DNA from: Microbacterium protaetiae
GTDB taxonomy: Bacteria; Actinomycetota; Actinomycetes; Actinomycetales; Microbacteriaceae
Direction of reading: 5' to 3'
DNA: 64,000 nucleotides
NCBI RefSeq assembly: GCF_004135285.1
Contig: NZ_CP035494.1
Coordinates: 3,100,001-3,164,000, forward strand
The notes beneath the pieces are model-generated. The model ran no database searches. It was given only the letters and a program-made list of their open reading frames with translations, and was not told the DNA's origin. The stretch's first letter is position 1. Each line of letters starts with the position of its first letter. Shown in pieces: positions 18,748-27,624 of this stretch. The position numbers and the translations under genes are program-made.

Positions 18748-18790
18748 TCCCGACTAGGTGAAACCGGCCGTCACCCGGTGTCGAGCCGCC

Positions 18791-18796
18791 TAGCCT
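18791..18796 (+). promoter_or_regulatory. -10 element TAGCCT, leaderless type
   Basis: TAGCCT ends 6 bases before the ATG at 18803. Confidence 0.45.
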
Positions 18797-18802
18797 GGGG
18801 GC

Positions 18803-19696
18803 ATGCACGATCATGCGCCCGGGATCCGCGGCGCCGGCAACCGGCGCCTGCTGGCGATCTCGCTCGCCCTGACCGGGGTGATCATGGTCGTGCAGATCAT
18901 CGGTGGTGTGCTGGCCGGATCGCTGGCGCTGCTGGCCGATGCCGCGCACATGTTCGCGGATGCCGCGGCCCTGGTGATAGCGCTGGTGGCTGGGTCTGTG
19001 GCGCTGCGGCCCGCCGACGATCGGCGCACCTTCGGATACCAGCGTGCCGAGGTGTTCGGGGCTCTCGTGAACGCGGTCATCCTCATCGTGCTGGCCGTCG
19101 TCGTCGCCGTGGAGGGCGTGCTGCGGCTGGGCAACGGGCGTGTCGAGGTCGCCGGCGCGCCGATGCTCATCGTCGCGGTCGTGGGACTGTGCGCGAACGC
19201 GGTGTCGATGTGGCTGCTGTCTGCCGCGCAACGGCACAGCATCAACGTACGCGGTGCGTACCTCGAGGTGATGGGCGATCTGCTGGGATCGCTGGCCGTG
19301 ATCGTGGCCGCCCTCGTCATCCTCATCACCGGGTGGACGCCGGCCGACGCGCTCGCGTCGTTGCTGATCGCCGCGATGATCGTGCCCCGCGCATTCGGGC
19401 TGTTGCGCGAGGTCGTCTCGGTGCTGACCGAGTCGGTGCCGCGCGGCATGCACGTCGAGGCGATCCGCGCGCACATCCTCGCGACCCCCGGGGTGCGAGA
19501 GGTGCACGACGTGCACGTCTGGCAGCTCACCCGTGGGGCGCCGGTGTTCAGCGCGCATGTCGTCACCGACGACGACGTGTCGGCCGGCGACATCCTCACT
19601 CGCCTGCAGACGTGCCTCTCGGACCACTTCGACGTCGCGCATTCGACGTTCCAGCTCGAACCCGCCGGCCACACCGAGCCCGACGCGCACGATTAG
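18803..19696 (+). CDS. cation diffusion facilitator metal exporter (CzcD-like)
   Basis: 297 aa. Six transmembrane segments in the first ~210 residues, then a cytosolic metal-binding dimerisation domain (about 212-290, VREVHDVHVWQL). Exports Zn, Cd or Co in exchange for protons. The transmembrane metal site in helix 2 is intact (AHMFAD near 48-53). The partner motif in helix 5 reads YLEVMGD: the His usual in zinc exporters (HxxxD) is Glu here, which may alter metal preference. Short His-bearing termini (MHDHAP, DAHD). Monocistronic, convergent with ligD with a four-base overlap at the stops. Confidence 0.92.
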   Translation: MHDHAPGIRGAGNRRLLAISLALTGVIMVVQIIGGVLAGSLALLADAAHMFADAAALVIALVAGSVALRPADDRRTFGYQRAEVFGALVNAVILIVLAVVVAVEGVLRLGNGRVEVAGAPMLIVAVVGLCANAVSMWLLSAAQRHSINVRGAYLEVMGDLLGSLAVIVAALVILITGWTPADALASLLIAAMIVPRAFGLLREVVSVLTESVPRGMHVEAIRAHILATPGVREVHDVHVWQLTRGAPVFSAHVVTDDDVSAGDILTRLQTCLSDHFDVAHSTFQLEPAGHTEPDAHD

Positions 19697-22188
19697 GACT
19701 CGCGGCGCACCTCCGCCGGCGTCTTGTCGGGCCGCAGCCCCCGCCAGCGCGCTTGGCGCAGGATGCCGCCGGGAGTGAACTCGGCGAACTCGACTTCTCC
19801 GACCAGCTCGGGACGCACCCATTCGGCGTCGCGGGCGTCGGCGGCGGGAACACCGACGAACGGGTCGCTGTCGCAGCGAAGCGGCTCCAGCACGCTCATC
19901 AGGCGAGACAGCGTCGATTCGCTGAAGCCGCTGCCCACGCGCCCGGCATAGTGCAGGCCGTTCTCGTCGGGGATGCCCAGCAGCAGCGACCCGATGCTGC
20001 CGGTGCGGCCCCCGCGCCCGGGACGGATGCCGCCGATCACGACCTCCTGGGTGCGGGTGAGCTTGACCTTCAGCCACTGGTCGGAGCGCACGCCGCGACG
20101 ATAGGGCGAGGCGGGGTCTTTCACGACGATGCCCTCCAGCTGCAGGCGCGCCGCGGTGGCCAATGCTTCATCGACGTCGTCGAACACGGGTGGCACGACG
20201 ATCTCGTCGATGGTGTGTGCGGCGATGCTCTCGAGCACCTCGCGCCGCTCACGCAGCGCACGGCCGGCGAGGTCCGTGCCCGAGACAGCCAGCACGTCGA
20301 AGAGGTGATAACGCACCGGGGTGCGGCGACGTTCTCCCTCGATCTGGCGGGCCGCGGTCAAGTGCATGCGTCGCTGCAGCAGCGGGAAGCTCGGCCGGCC
20401 CGACGCGTCGAGTGCGATGATCTCGCCGTCGACGACGGCGGGTTCGTCCGAGAGCCCGGCATCGACGGCCGTCAGCTCGGGGTAGCGCGCCGTGATGTCG
20501 GTGCCACGGCGTGCGAACAACCGCAGTGAGGCGCCATCCCACACACCCACGGCCCGGATGCCATCCCACTTCATCTCCGCCCACGCGCCCCACCGCCCGG
20601 CGGCTGTTCTGGCGGCGGCCGGTCGTGCGAGCGTGGAGAGCATCGGCGCGACGGCTGCCGGTCCGATTGGGGCGGGCACGGTTGCCGGCGGGGCCGTCGC
20701 GGCTGCGGCATCCCGCGTCTGCCGGTGCCGGGACGCACCGCCCGCCGACGGCTCGTCGGCCTGTTCGGTCGGCATCACGGGTTGCCCGTCGGGCTGCACG
20801 CGGCCTTCGGCGTCGGTCTTGGTGCGATGCAGCAGCCAACTCGAGCGCTCGCCCGACCCCTGGGTGCGGATGAGGGCCAGACGAACGGTGCCCAGCGGGC
20901 CGCCCGGACGCCCGTGCGCTGTGAAGATGACCTCGTCGTCGCGCCATTTCTCGGGGTCGTACCGGCCGTCGTCCCAGATCGTGACGGTGCCGCCGCCGTA
21001 CTCGCCGTGTGGAATCGTGCCTTCGAACGAGCCGTACTCCAGGGGGTGATCCTCGGTCATCACGGCCAGGCTGTTCCGGCCGGCGGTGGGCGGTACTCCG
21101 CGGGGCACAGCCCAGCTGACGAAGACCCCGTCGTGCTCCAGACGCAGATCCCAGTGCAGCCGACGCGCATGGTGTTCCTGGATCACGAATCGCGGCGGCT
21201 GGCCGACGGGCGTCGCGGCGGCGAGCGGATTGTCGGGCACCGGCTCGGGCGTGCGCGCCGCGTCGCGCTTGGCGATGTAGGCCGACAGTGGGCCGGATGC
21301 CGCAGCCCGCCCGCCGGCGCGAAATCCCAGGCTCGCCATCGGGTCGCCGATGCGTTCGGCCCGTTCGAGCACCTCGTCGAAGCTCAGCTGTGTCAGGGCG
21401 GGGTCGGCCAGTTCGTCCCAGGTGCGGGGTGCGGCGACGGTGGGCAGTTCGCGGCCGCGCAGTGAGTACGGCGCTATCGTCGTCTTGCTGCCGTTGTTCT
21501 GGCTCCAATCCAGCAGCACCTTGTCGGCCCGCAGGTTCTTGGCCATGCGACTGACCACGAGGTCGGGGTGGTCGGCCTCCAACAGGCGGGCGAGCTCTTT
21601 GGCCAGCGCGGAGGCCTGCTCGCTCGTCTGCGATCCGTCCAGCCCCGCGTAGAGGTGGATGCCCTTGCTGCCACTGGTGACCGGGAACGTCTCCAGACCC
21701 ATCCCAGACAGGATCTCGCGTACCCAGAGGGCAACGCGCGCGCACTCGGGCAACCCGACGCCCGGACCGGGGTCGAGGTCGAGCACGAGCCGGTCGGGGC
21801 GGGCTCGCTCGCCCTCGGGCGTGAACCGCCACTGCGGCACGTGCAGCTCGAGGCTGGCCACCTGCGCGAGATAGACGAGAGTGGGCACGTCGTCCACGAG
21901 GGGGTAGTCCTTGGCCCCGGTGGAATGCTCGATCGGCAGTCGGTGCACCCACTCCGGTGCGCCCGACTCGAGATTCTTCGCGAAGAACGGCGGGTGATCG
22001 ACGCCCTCGGGCCACCGCTTGCGCGTCACCGGACGGCCGGTGATGTGCGGCAGCAGCAGCGGGGCGATGCGGGTGTAGTAATCGATGACCTCGCCCTTGG
22101 TGGTGCCGGTGGCGGGGTAGAGCACCTTCTCGAGGCGGCTCAGACGCAGACGTCTGCCCCCGATCTGCACCAGCCGTTCCTCGCCCAT
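19693..22188 (-). CDS. ligD: multifunctional DNA ligase D (polymerase, phosphoesterase and ligase domains)
   Basis: 831 aa from ATG 22188 (GAGG four bases upstream). Bacterial NHEJ enzyme in the mycobacterial domain order. Polymerase/primase domain about 1-295, with the LDLDPGPGV metal site near 135; 3'-phosphoesterase about 320-480, with HHARRLHWDLRLEHDG holding the catalytic His and Asp; ATP-dependent ligase about 525-831, with Lys540 in EMKWDGIRA as the adenylated residue, RRGTDIT and DGEIIALD downstream, and KVKLTRTQEVVIGG near the OB fold. A Thr/Ala/Pro-rich linker joins the last two. The ORF could begin at 22230, but the extra residues look non-coding. Divergent from ku, 128 bases apart. 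Confidence 0.96.
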   Translation of the reverse strand: MGEERLVQIGGRRLRLSRLEKVLYPATGTTKGEVIDYYTRIAPLLLPHITGRPVTRKRWPEGVDHPPFFAKNLESGAPEWVHRLPIEHSTGAKDYPLVDDVPTLVYLAQVASLELHVPQWRFTPEGERARPDRLVLDLDPGPGVGLPECARVALWVREILSGMGLETFPVTSGSKGIHLYAGLDGSQTSEQASALAKELARLLEADHPDLVVSRMAKNLRADKVLLDWSQNNGSKTTIAPYSLRGRELPTVAAPRTWDELADPALTQLSFDEVLERAERIGDPMASLGFRAGGRAAASGPLSAYIAKRDAARTPEPVPDNPLAAATPVGQPPRFVIQEHHARRLHWDLRLEHDGVFVSWAVPRGVPPTAGRNSLAVMTEDHPLEYGSFEGTIPHGEYGGGTVTIWDDGRYDPEKWRDDEVIFTAHGRPGGPLGTVRLALIRTQGSGERSSWLLHRTKTDAEGRVQPDGQPVMPTEQADEPSAGGASRHRQTRDAAAATAPPATVPAPIGPAAVAPMLSTLARPAAARTAAGRWGAWAEMKWDGIRAVGVWDGASLRLFARRGTDITARYPELTAVDAGLSDEPAVVDGEIIALDASGRPSFPLLQRRMHLTAARQIEGERRRTPVRYHLFDVLAVSGTDLAGRALRERREVLESIAAHTIDEIVVPPVFDDVDEALATAARLQLEGIVVKDPASPYRRGVRSDQWLKVKLTRTQEVVIGGIRPGRGGRTGSIGSLLLGIPDENGLHYAGRVGSGFSESTLSRLMSVLEPLRCDSDPFVGVPAADARDAEWVRPELVGEVEFAEFTPGGILRQARWRGLRPDKTPAEVRRES

Positions 22189-22316
22189 GTGCCTCATCCT
22201 GCCCGGGCACGCGAGTTGCCGCATCCCCATTGCGCTGTCTGCCGCACTGTGAGACCGGCCCTCGCCTGCGGTGACAGGTCGTTGCCTTGATGCGCGCGGC
22301 AGTGTGTACTGATCTC

Positions 22317-23144
22317 ATGAGGGCGATCTGGAAGGGCGCGCTGACCTTCGGTCTGGTCAACGTTCCGGTGAAGGTGTACGCCGCGACCGAAGACCATGAT
22401 GTCTCGCTGCATCAGGTGCATGCGAAAGACGGTGGGCGCATCCGCTATCAGCGCGTCTGCGAACTCGACGGCGAGACGGTGCCCTACGCCGAGATCGATC
22501 GTGCCTATGACGACGGCGAGCACACCGTGGTGCTGACCAAAGACGACTTCGCCGCGCTGCCGGCCGAGCGCAGCCGCGAGATCGAGGTGGTCGAGTTCGT
22601 GCCCAGCGATCAGATCGACCCGCTCTTGTTCGAGCGGTCGTACTTTCTCGAGCCCGACTCGTCGTCGCCGAAGGCGTATGCGCTACTGCGCGAGACGCTG
22701 GAGCGCACCGAGCGCACCGCCATCGTGCAGTTCTCGCTGCGGCAGAAGACGAGCCTGGCGGCGCTGCGCGTGCGCGGCGATGTGCTGACGCTGCAGACGA
22801 TGAGGTGGGCCGACGAAATCCGCGAAGCGACGTTCCCGGTGCTCGATCAAGAGGTGAAGGTCTCTGAGAAAGAGCTCAAGCTCTCGGCGGCGCTGGTCGA
22901 AGGATTCGCCTCGGACTTCGACCCCGATGCCTTCACCGACGAATATCAGAAAGAGCTGCGCACCCTGATCGACGCGAAGATCGAGAAGGGCGAAGCTCTC
23001 GACACCGCCGAGACGTTCGGGGAACGTGAAGAAGAGGCGGGCGGCGAGGTCATCGACCTCATGGAGGCCCTGCGTGCCAGCGTCGAACGCACCCGCAAGA
23101 ACCGCGGCGCGAAGCCGAAGGGCAAGCGCGCGTCGGGGGAGTGA
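22317..23144 (+). CDS. ku: Ku, non-homologous end-joining DNA-binding protein
   Basis: 275 aa from ATG 22317. Homodimeric ring that binds broken DNA ends and recruits LigD. Starts with MRAIWKGALTFGLVNVPVKVY, a nearly invariant opening of bacterial Ku; the beta-barrel and bridge follow (RIRYQRVCELDGETV near 42, YFLEPDSSSPKAYALLRETL near 112, LRGDVLTLQTMRWADEIR near 155). The basic C-terminal tail (KNRGAKPKGKRASGE) is short, like the minimal Ku form. The 128-base shared region with ligD should hold both promoters. Only two NHEJ genes are present, which is enough for a working system in mycobacteria. Confidence 0.97.
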   Translation: MRAIWKGALTFGLVNVPVKVYAATEDHDVSLHQVHAKDGGRIRYQRVCELDGETVPYAEIDRAYDDGEHTVVLTKDDFAALPAERSREIEVVEFVPSDQIDPLLFERSYFLEPDSSSPKAYALLRETLERTERTAIVQFSLRQKTSLAALRVRGDVLTLQTMRWADEIREATFPVLDQEVKVSEKELKLSAALVEGFASDFDPDAFTDEYQKELRTLIDAKIEKGEALDTAETFGEREEEAGGEVIDLMEALRASVERTRKNRGAKPKGKRASGE

Positions 23145-23145
23145 C

Positions 23146-23823
23146 TCACTCCTTGTGTGACGCGGTGTCGTCTGCCTCGCGTCGCGCCTTGGCGCGCTCG
23201 CGGAAGTAGTGCCAGGCCGTGACCGCGAAAGTCAGCACGACGACGGCGATGAGAATGAGCTCGATGTACTCGGTGACCAGGTGCGCAACCCTGGGAATGA
23301 AGCCGATCCCGTACCCGAGCATGGTGAGGCCGAAGCCCCACAGCACCGCGCCGATGAGGTTGTACAGCGAGTAGCGACGCCAGGGCATATGCCCGACACC
23401 GGCGGCAACCGGGGCGAAGGTGCGCACGACCGGCACGAAGCGGGCCAGGATCACCGTCATACTCCCATAGCGCTCGAAGAAGGCATTCGTGCGCTCCACG
23501 TTACGGCGGCTGAACAGCCCCGACTCCTTGCGTTCGAACACCGCCGGGCCGCCCTTGCCGCCGATCAGATAGCCCACTTCGCCGCCCACGAAGGCAGACA
23601 GCGCGATCAGCAGCGCAACAACCCAGATGTTCAACCCGAAGACGTCGGTGGTGTTGGTCAGCAGGCCCGAGATGACCAGAAGCGTGTCACCGGGCAGGAT
23701 GAACCCGACCAGAAGCCCGGTCTCGGCGAACACGATGAAACACACCACCAGCAGAGCCCACGGGCCTGCGGACTCAAGGATGTTCTCCGGGCTGAGCCAG
23801 GGGATGAGACCTGCAGAAAGCAC
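23146..23823 (-). CDS. DedA-family membrane protein
   Basis: 225 aa from GTG 23823; the open frame continues through the tRNA-Leu gene and so cannot all be real. SNARE-associated/VTT-domain protein with about five hydrophobic segments. Family marks: FAETGLLVGFILPGDTLL near 39, GEVGYLIGGKGG near 85 and ARFVPVVRTFAPVAAGVGHM near 128, with the two conserved basic residues in FxR-type turns. DedA proteins flip undecaprenyl phosphate or other lipids and keep membrane and proton-motive force in order. The tail is charged (RERAKARREADDTASHKE). Convergent with ku with 1 base between stops. Confidence 0.88.
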   Translation of the reverse strand: MLSAGLIPWLSPENILESAGPWALLVVCFIVFAETGLLVGFILPGDTLLVISGLLTNTTDVFGLNIWVVALLIALSAFVGGEVGYLIGGKGGPAVFERKESGLFSRRNVERTNAFFERYGSMTVILARFVPVVRTFAPVAAGVGHMPWRRYSLYNLIGAVLWGFGLTMLGYGIGFIPRVAHLVTEYIELILIAVVVLTFAVTAWHYFRERAKARREADDTASHKE

Positions 23824-23876
23824 GTATGTCCCGTCACGTCGAAGGAAGAAGGGGGGATGCCGAGAACCGGCGCCCG

Positions 23877-23958
23877 TGCGGAAGGTGGGACTTGAACCCA
23901 CACGCCCGAAGGCACAGGAACCTAAATCCTGCGTGTCTGCCGATTTCACCACTCCCGC
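23877..23958 (-). tRNA. tRNA-Leu (anticodon TAG)
   Basis: 82 nt with discriminator A, CCA not encoded. Acceptor GCGGGAG pairs with CTTCCGC; long variable arm as expected of Leu (class II). Anticodon stem CAGGA/TCCTG with loop TTTAGGT, anticodon TAG, reading CTA and CTG. T-loop GGTTCAAGTCC is standard. Confidence 0.95.
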
Positions 23959-24083
23959 GAGTGGTCCAAGTCTACTGAGCGGGCTGTGCGGATGCTGTGG
24001 GGATAACCCCCGTTCTGTCCCTCCGGTCAGCGGCCTGTGGATAACTTCTGCGGCGAGATTGCGATTCCTGCCACGATGGCGGA

Positions 24084-25244
24084 ATGAGTCTCGCGTACGC
24101 CGCCGGCGACCCCGCTGCCGCCCGGTTGGTCGCCGAGCGTGTGCGCGAGAGCCTTCGGAGCGAGCAGGCCGACCCGCTGCGCGACCCCGACCGGGCGACG
24201 CAGCTGGCCTGGAGCGAGGTGCGCCGCTACAACGACTACGCTCTGGCCCGGGGCCTGGAGCCCATCGACGATGAGCCGGGGTGCGTGCGCGAGGTGCTGG
24301 CCTCGGTCACCGGGTACGGGCCGCTGCAGGCCTACCTCGACGATCCCACGGTCGAAGAGCTGTATCTGAACGCCCCCGATCGCATATACGTGGCCCGCGG
24401 GGGCGTGTCGGAGCGGATTCCCCTGGCGCTGACCGACGTCGCCGTGCGCGACCTCGTGGAACGGATGCTGCAGTCCACGGGTCGCCGCGTCGATCTGAGC
24501 CAACCGTTCGTGGATGCTTCGCTGCCCGATGGCAGTCGGCTGCACGTGGTGATCCCCGATATCACCCGGCGCCACTGGTCGGTGAACGTGCGCAAGTTCC
24601 TGCCGGCGCACCGCACGCTCGAGCGACTCGTCGCCGGAGGATCGCTGGGCGCCGATGCCGCTCACCTGCTGCGCACCGCGATGCGGCAGGGACGCAGCAT
24701 CCTCGTCTCCGGCGCCACCCACGCCGGCAAGACGACGCTGCTGGGCGCCCTGATCGCCGCCTGTGCGACCGAGCAGCGCATCATCACCGTGGAGGAGACC
24801 TTCGAGCTCGCCGTGGACGCCCCCGACCTGGTGGCGATGCAGGGGCGACAGCCGAGTCTGGAGGGAACCGGCGAGGTGACCCTGCGGCGCCTGGTGAAAG
24901 AGGCACTGCGGATGCGCCCCGACCGTCTGGTGGTGGGCGAGGTGCGCGACGCCGAGGCGCTCGATCTCGTTCTGGCTTTGAACACCGGCGTGCCGGCGGC
25001 CGCAACGATCCACGCGAACTCGGCGCGCGAGGCCCTGGCGAAACTCGCGGCGTTGCCTCTGCTGGCGGGCCGCAACATCGACGCGGGGTTCATCGTGCCC
25101 GCGGTGGCCGCCGGCATCGACCTGGTCGTTCATTGCGTGCGCGACCCCGACGGACGGCGCCGGGTCGGTGAGATCGTCGAGACCACCAGCCGGGTCGTCG
25201 AGGGCACCATCGAGGCGCGCACCGTGTATGGGGACGGCGGATGA
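24084..25244 (+). CDS. tadA: Tad/Flp pilus assembly ATPase TadA (CpaF)
   Basis: 386 aa. Secretion ATPase that powers assembly of Flp-type pili at the cytosolic face of the membrane. N-terminal domain about 1-140, then Walker A ATHAGKTT near 211-218, a HIS/Asp box VEELYLNAPDRIYV near 91, Walker B-region RPDRLVVGEVRDAEALDL near 280 and IHANSAREAL near 308. Normal length. First gene of a seven-gene run; it overlaps tadB as ATGA. Upstream, where actinobacterial loci normally carry the TadZ/Ssd-type septum-site gene, there is instead a 125-base gap and then tRNA-Leu. Confidence 0.95.
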   Translation: MSLAYAAGDPAAARLVAERVRESLRSEQADPLRDPDRATQLAWSEVRRYNDYALARGLEPIDDEPGCVREVLASVTGYGPLQAYLDDPTVEELYLNAPDRIYVARGGVSERIPLALTDVAVRDLVERMLQSTGRRVDLSQPFVDASLPDGSRLHVVIPDITRRHWSVNVRKFLPAHRTLERLVAGGSLGADAAHLLRTAMRQGRSILVSGATHAGKTTLLGALIAACATEQRIITVEETFELAVDAPDLVAMQGRQPSLEGTGEVTLRRLVKEALRMRPDRLVVGEVRDAEALDLVLALNTGVPAAATIHANSAREALAKLAALPLLAGRNIDAGFIVPAVAAGIDLVVHCVRDPDGRRRVGEIVETTSRVVEGTIEARTVYGDGG

Positions 25245-26095
25245 CCCTCGTCTTGGGTGCTGCGTTGGCCGCCGGCATTCTGCTGACCCTCTCTCCCTGG
25301 CTCTGGCCCGCCAGCACGCGAAACCCGACGCGCGACACCGGTGCGCTGGGGCGGCTGATGGATGCCGCGGGCTACGCGCATGTGCCCACGAGGGTGCCGG
25401 TGGCAATCGCGGCACTGCTTGCCGCCGCGTCGGCCTCGGTCGCCTGGCTCGTGCTGGCAGTGCCGGTGGTCGCGGTTCTGGCGGCCGTCGCCGGAGCCGC
25501 CGCCCCCTTCCTCTGGCTGCGCGCCCGGCAGGTGCGTCTGCTGCACTCCCGGCGCGGGCTGTGGCCTGATGTCTGTGAGCTGCTCATCGCCTCAGTACGG
25601 GCGGGGATGTCGCTTCCCGACGCCGTCTCGTCGCTGCAGAGCTCGGCACCGGCCGAGCTGCGGCCCGCCTTCGCGGTGTTCGCACGCGATGTCGCGGCAT
25701 CCGGTCACTTCGATTCGGCCGCCGCGCGACTGAAGACCACGCTGTCCGATCCGATCGCCGACCGGATCATCGAGACGCTGCGGATGGCCCGGCAGGTGGG
25801 CGGAACCGAGCTCGTGCCCGTGCTGCGGTCGCTGGCGGCATCGGTGCGCGCCGACGCTGCCCTGCGCGCCGAAGTCGAGGCCCGGCAGTCGTGGTTGCGG
25901 GGCGCCGCAGTGCTCGGCGTGGTGGCGCCGTGGGTGGTGCTCGCACTCTTGGCGGCGCGCCCCGAGGGCGCCGCGGCGTACAGCAGCCCGCAGGGGATAG
26001 CACTCGTGCTGGCGGGTGCGGGCATCTCGTTCGTGGCCTATCGGCTGATGATGCGCCTGGGGCGGCTGCCCGAACCGCGGAGGTGGTTCGGATGA
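25241..26095 (+). CDS. TadB-like pilus assembly membrane protein (T2SSF domain)
   Basis: 284 aa. Two N-terminal helices, a cytosolic T2SSF domain (about 110-225, VCELLIASVRAGMSLPDAV to LAASVRADAALRAEVE) and two C-terminal helices. Sits in the inner-membrane platform with TadC and TadA. Overlaps tadA at the start and the next gene at the stop, both by four bases. Confidence 0.88.
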   Translation: MTLVLGAALAAGILLTLSPWLWPASTRNPTRDTGALGRLMDAAGYAHVPTRVPVAIAALLAAASASVAWLVLAVPVVAVLAAVAGAAAPFLWLRARQVRLLHSRRGLWPDVCELLIASVRAGMSLPDAVSSLQSSAPAELRPAFAVFARDVAASGHFDSAAARLKTTLSDPIADRIIETLRMARQVGGTELVPVLRSLAASVRADAALRAEVEARQSWLRGAAVLGVVAPWVVLALLAARPEGAAAYSSPQGIALVLAGAGISFVAYRLMMRLGRLPEPRRWFG

Positions 26096-27012
26096 CCGAG
26101 CTCACCGATGCAGCCATCGCGATCGTTGCCGGCACGGCGCTGGGCGTGGGCGTCTGGCTGCTGGTCGTGTGCACACCGCGGTGGGGCGCTCCGAGTCTTG
26201 AGCGCCGCATTGCGCCGTACATCCGCGACATCGCCGACCCAGCGGGGCTCACACCGCTCACGCCGCTACGCGCGCCGTGGGCAGGCGTGCGGGCACGGTG
26301 GGAGCGCATGGTGTCGGGTTCGGATGCCGTCGCCCGGCGACTGCGGCAGGCCGGCCGCCGGGCCGACCGCGAGGGGGTGGCCGGCTTCCGCTCTCGCCAG
26401 CTTGCCTGGGGCCTGACCGGGCTGCTGTGCGGCGCGGTGGTCGCCGTGATCGTGGCTCTGAGCGGCCGGTTCACCGCCGCTGCGGCCGTGCTGCCGCTGC
26501 TCACCGGGGTCGCCGGGGCGGCGCTGTGCGACGTCGTGCTCACCCGCGCGGCTCGCTCGCGCGCCGCCCGCATTGAAGAAGAGCTGCCGACGGTTCTGGA
26601 GTTTCTCGCGCTGTGTCTGGCCGCGGGCGAGGGGATCGTTGACTCGCTGCGGCGTATCGGTCGGGTCGGGGCAGGAGAGCTCACCACCGAGTTGCGTGCA
26701 GTCGTGCTCGCCGTGGGAACCGGATCGTCGCTCGCCGATGCCTTGACGGCGTCGGCGCGGGGGCTGCAGGTGGCGGCGCTCACGCGCTCGGTCGACCACA
26801 TCGTGGCCGCGCTTGAGCGCGGGGCCCCGCTCGCGCAAGTGCTGCAGGCACAGGCCACCGATGCCCGCGAAGACGCGAAGCGGGGACTCATCGAACGGGC
26901 CGGGCGCAACGAGATTCGTATGATGCTGCCCCTGGTCTTCCTAATCCTGCCCATTTCAGTGCTGTTCGCGATTTTTCCGGGCGTTTTCATGCTGCGTCTC
27001 GGGATCGGATGA
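26092..27012 (+). CDS. TadC-like pilus assembly membrane protein (T2SSF domain)
   Basis: 306 aa from ATG 26092, which overlaps the tadB stop as ATGA. Second platform protein: a T2SSF domain (about 160-275, EFLALCLAAGEGIVDSLRRIGR) between hydrophobic segments, ending in LPISVLFAIFPGVFMLRLG. The frame is open upstream to 25891 but that part lies within tadB. Followed after 18 bases by the pilin-like gene, with AAGGAGAGAG as ribosome site for it. Confidence 0.88.
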   Translation: MTELTDAAIAIVAGTALGVGVWLLVVCTPRWGAPSLERRIAPYIRDIADPAGLTPLTPLRAPWAGVRARWERMVSGSDAVARRLRQAGRRADREGVAGFRSRQLAWGLTGLLCGAVVAVIVALSGRFTAAAAVLPLLTGVAGAALCDVVLTRAARSRAARIEEELPTVLEFLALCLAAGEGIVDSLRRIGRVGAGELTTELRAVVLAVGTGSSLADALTASARGLQVAALTRSVDHIVAALERGAPLAQVLQAQATDAREDAKRGLIERAGRNEIRMMLPLVFLILPISVLFAIFPGVFMLRLGIG

Positions 27013-27030
27013 AACGAAGGAGAGAGAACA

Positions 27031-27225
27031 ATGCGGGTGATGTGGAATGCGGCGCGTACGAGGATGCGCAAGGCACTCGCCTGGGATGACGACCAGGGTG
27101 ATGTGCCGGGATGGGTGCTCGTGACGTTGATGACGGCGGGCCTTGTCGTGGCGATTTGGGCCCTGGCCGGACCTGCGCTCTCTGACCTGTTCGAGCAGGC
27201 CATCGCCAAGGTCTCCGGCCTGTAG
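27031..27225 (+). CDS. Flp/DUF4244-type pilin-like small protein
   Basis: 64 aa. A basic leader (RTRMRKALAW), an acidic spot (DDDQGD) and one helix of about 20 residues (GWVLVTLMTAGLVVAIWALAG). The size, position and layout match the DUF4244/Flp pilin of actinobacterial Tad loci. It is probably the major pilus subunit, but the processing site G/xxxxxE cannot be picked with certainty. GAAGGAGAGA lies upstream of the ATG. Confidence 0.8.
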   Translation: MRVMWNAARTRMRKALAWDDDQGDVPGWVLVTLMTAGLVVAIWALAGPALSDLFEQAIAKVSGL

Positions 27226-27228
27226 ATC

Positions 27229-27624
27229 GTGCGCTGCATGCGGCGGTCGGGCGATGACAGCGGCTCGGCGCCCGTGGAGTTCGTGCTCGTGGGCACTCTG
27301 CTGACCTTGCTGACTCTTGGCGTGCTCCAGCTCGCCCTGTGCGTCTACGTGCGCAATGTCGTGCATGACGCGGCGGTCGAGGGCGCGTACCAGGCGGCGC
27401 TGGCTGACGAAACCCTGGCCGACGGTGAGGTGCGCACCCGCGAACTCATCACCCGCGCCATCGGCGCCGCCTACGCCACCGAGGTGGCCGCATCGAACAT
27501 CTCGCACGGGTCAGAAGATATCGTGCGCGTGACGGTGCGCACGCCGATGCCCCTCGTCGGGCTGCTCGGTTCCCCAGGGATGTGGGAGGTGTCCGCCGAT
27601 GCGCCGGTGGAGAATCTTCAGTGA
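27229..27624 (+). CDS. TadE-family pseudopilin
   Basis: 131 aa from GTG 27229; ATG 27238 is an equally good start. The N-terminus SGSAPVEFVLVGTLLTLLTLGVLQ is the TadE motif (a Gly-x-x-x-x-Glu-like SAPVEF followed by a single helix). A periplasmic/external domain follows (about 40-131). Likely minor pilin, with the next gene. Overlaps the next gene by 26 bases. Confidence 0.85.
   Translation: MRCMRRSGDDSGSAPVEFVLVGTLLTLLTLGVLQLALCVYVRNVVHDAAVEGAYQAALADETLADGEVRTRELITRAIGAAYATEVAASNISHGSEDIVRVTVRTPMPLVGLLGSPGMWEVSADAPVENLQ

Noticed and set aside
22189..22230. N-terminal extension of LigD to 22230
   Set aside because: ATG 22188 has a better ribosome site, and the extra residues have no counterpart in the family opening.
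23824..23952. N-terminal extension of DedA to 23952
   Set aside because: It would translate across the tRNA-Leu gene.
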